Shown here: positions 5,146-5,962 of the stretch, piece after piece
Position numbering within the stretch: the stretch's first letter is position 1
How the letters are laid out: each line of letters starts with the position of its first letter
Assembly (NCBI GenBank): GCA_036503065.1
Contig: DASXXM010000618.1
Coordinates: 1-5,962, forward strand
DNA: 5,962 bases
Reading direction: 5' to 3'
Origin: DATEPR01 sp036503065
GTDB taxonomy: Bacteria > Actinomycetota > Actinomycetes > Mycobacteriales > Pseudonocardiaceae
Program-made: the position numbers and the translations under genes
The notes under the pieces: model-generated
What the model saw: only the letters and a program-made list of their open reading frames with translations
The model's database searches: none
Told to the model about the DNA's origin: nothing

Positions 5146-5162
5146 TCGGGGCGCCCCCCGAA
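5125..5162 (-). terminator. Hairpin followed by T6, possible greA terminator
   Basis: TTCGGGG (5145-5151) and CCCCGAA (5156-5162) form a 7-bp stem with a 4-nt loop. In the greA direction it is followed after 14 nt by six T residues (5125-5130 on the complement). The gap between hairpin and T-tract is longer than in a standard intrinsic terminator, so function is uncertain. It lies about 95 nt past the greA stop. Confidence 0.4.
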
Positions 5163-5210
5163 ATCCAGTTTAGTCGCTTTTGGGCGGTCTCATCGGCGGT
5201 TGGCGGTCAC

Positions 5211-5239
5211 CTGTGGACAACCAACGGAGCTGTGGACAA
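5211..5239 (-). promoter_or_regulatory. Two tandem DnaA boxes (TTGTCCACA)
   Basis: The complement strand reads TTGTCCACA at 5212-5220 and again at 5231-5239, in the same direction with a 19-bp period; the ten-base CTGTGGACAA is identical in both. TTGTCCACA is the preferred DnaA box of high-GC actinobacteria. Both are in non-coding DNA, 17 nt beyond the greA stop. No dnaA or dnaN is present, so this is not an origin; a titration or regulatory site is possible. Confidence 0.5.
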
Positions 5240-5256
5240 GCGGAACGGCTGATCGG

Positions 5257-5745
5257 TCAGTCGTGGTAGGGCACGGCTCTGATCAGGGTCACCTTCATGG
5301 TGTTGCCGTTGGGCAGGACGTACTGCCGCTTCTCGCCGTCCTTGGCGCCCAGTAGTGCCTGGCCCAGCGGCGAACTCGGCGAGTACACCTCGAGCGACCC
5401 GTGCGCGCCTTCCTCGCGGGTCGCCAACAGGAACTCCTCTGTCTCGTTGTCGCCGTCGTACCGGACGGTCAGCACCATGCCCGGCGCGGCCACCCCGTTC
5501 GTGGTGGGGGCCTCGCCGACCTTGGCCGCGCGCAACAACTCCTGGAGTTGGCGGATCCGGGCCTCCTGCTTGCCCTGTTCCTCACGGGCGGCCATGTAGC
5601 CGCCGTTCTCCTTAAGGTCGCCTTCCTCGCGGCGCGCATTGATTTCCGCCGCCATGACCGGGCGATTGGCGATCAGCTCATCAAGTTCCTGCTTGAGCCG
5701 GTCGTAGGCCTCCTGGGTCAACCAGGTCACCTGGGTGTCGCTCAC
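5257..5745 (-). CDS. greA: Transcription elongation factor GreA
   Basis: Binds the secondary channel of RNA polymerase and stimulates cleavage of backtracked RNA. The 162-residue protein has an N-terminal antiparallel coiled coil (about 8-76) with the acidic tip EEGDLKENGGY; Asp43 and Glu46 correspond to the Mg-coordinating tip residues. An FKBP-like C-terminal domain follows (about 80-162) with LEVYSPSSPLGQALLGAKDGE. The N-terminus (SDTQVTWLTQEAYDRLK) matches mycobacterial GreA almost residue for residue, which supports the GTG at 5745 as start; GAGGAG lies 9 nt before it. An ATG two codons upstream (5751) sits only 3 nt from GAGGAG, and a third at 5772 is less likely still. An intrinsic terminator upstream suggests greA has its own promoter between 5746 and 5820, though I could not place the boxes. 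Confidence 0.96.
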   Translation of the reverse strand: MSDTQVTWLTQEAYDRLKQELDELIANRPVMAAEINARREEGDLKENGGYMAAREEQGKQEARIRQLQELLRAAKVGEAPTTNGVAAPGMVLTVRYDGDNETEEFLLATREEGAHGSLEVYSPSSPLGQALLGAKDGEKRQYVLPNGNTMKVTLIRAVPYHD

Positions 5746-5771
5746 GGTCATCAACTCCTCGTCTGAATCCA

Positions 5772-5790
5772 AGCCCGAGGCTTACGGGCT
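5772..5790 (-). repeat. Inverted repeat in the greA leader
   Basis: AGCCCG (5772-5777) and CGGGCT (5785-5790) can pair with a 7-nt loop, 12 nt upstream of the GAGGAG ribosome binding site. It could be an operator half-pair or a leader hairpin, or chance in GC-rich DNA. No T-tract follows, so it is not an attenuator of the usual kind. Confidence 0.3.
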
Positions 5791-5819
5791 GGCTGTTCCG
5801 AACTGTGGGCCCGGAACGG

Positions 5820-5846
5820 CAAAAACACGGCCCCGCAGGAGCCGTG
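5820..5846 (-). terminator. Intrinsic terminator between the right-edge gene and greA
   Basis: On the minus strand CACGGCTCC and GGGGCCGTG pair into a 9-bp stem (one T-G wobble) around a 3-nt TGC loop, immediately followed by five T residues (complement of 5821-5825). This is the clearest intrinsic terminator in the window. It ends a leftward transcript coming from beyond the right edge, about 75 nt after the stop of the partial gene there, so greA is transcribed separately. Confidence 0.8.
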
Positions 5847-5922
5847 CCGCTTGCCGAGGGTAGCACGTTCGGCGGTACCCAGCCGAAAGATTTTCGCTGA
5901 CCAGCAGCGCGGTAACCGCAGA

Positions 5923-5962
5923 TCACCCGCTTGGCGGCATGGATTTGGTCAGGTAGCCAGGC
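5923..5962 (-). CDS. C-terminal end of a gene running in from the right edge (partial)
   Basis: One minus-strand frame gives PGYLTKSMPPSG followed by TGA at 5925-5923. The other two frames give either an immediate stop or a reading that runs on through greA's leader. The terminator at 5820-5846 implies that a leftward gene ends hereabouts. In mycobacteria the neighbour on this side of greA is a small membrane protein (Rv1081c, DUF4307), and a similar gene is the natural guess. Twelve codons are too few to show it. Confidence 0.4.
   Translation of the reverse strand, partial: PGYLTKSMPPSG

Noticed and set aside
5681..5926. 81-residue minus-strand frame across the greA leader
   Set aside because: It would read through the intrinsic terminator at 5820-5846 and overlap the start of greA in another frame; no domain is visible.

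Overview
This is high-GC actinobacterial DNA, most likely from a Pseudonocardiales-type genome. The support is a strong G/C third-position bias, a GreA that reads like mycobacterial GreA from its first residues, and a metB-greA neighbourhood. From memory, M. tuberculosis has the order cbs - pra - metB - greA(c) - Rv1081c - mca. Here metB and greA keep that relationship. A Pro/Gln-rich membrane protein sits in the pra position, and a three-gene block (small exported protein, hpd, Lrp-type regulator) lies between metB and greA.

Layout, left to right. 1-74 is a short leader with no assignable gene. 75-1331 (+) encodes a membrane protein with four predicted helices and long Pro/Gln/Gly/Tyr-rich arms. 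It ends at a perfect 13-bp terminator-like hairpin whose right arm runs into the -10 box of metB. 1375-2589 (+) is cystathionine gamma-synthase (metB), probably read from a leaderless transcript. 2604-2846 (-) is a small exported or membrane-anchored protein of unknown function, convergent with metB; a GC-rich hairpin that could stop both transcripts lies inside its last codons. 3089-4288 (-) is 4-hydroxyphenylpyruvate dioxygenase. It is divergent from 4446-4940 (+), an Lrp/AsnC-family regulator, and a near-perfect 19-bp palindrome in the shared intergenic region is the obvious operator candidate. 4941-5256 is non-coding: a C-rich, G-poor tract on the + strand (Rho-type terminator candidate), a hairpin near a T6 tract on the greA side, and two perfect actinobacterial-type DnaA boxes (TTGTCCACA) in tandem. 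5257-5745 (-) is greA. It is separated by a clear intrinsic terminator (5820-5846, minus strand) from a gene whose last codons reach the right edge.

Functionally the window joins housekeeping genes (methionine/transsulfuration, transcript-cleavage factor) to a tyrosine-catabolism unit (hpd plus its likely local regulator). No CRISPR, insertion sequence, tRNA/rRNA or phage gene is visible. I see no strong sign of a wholly new system. The points most worth following are the hpd/lrp palindrome, the paired DnaA boxes, the terminator/promoter overlap before metB, and the two uncharacterised proteins.
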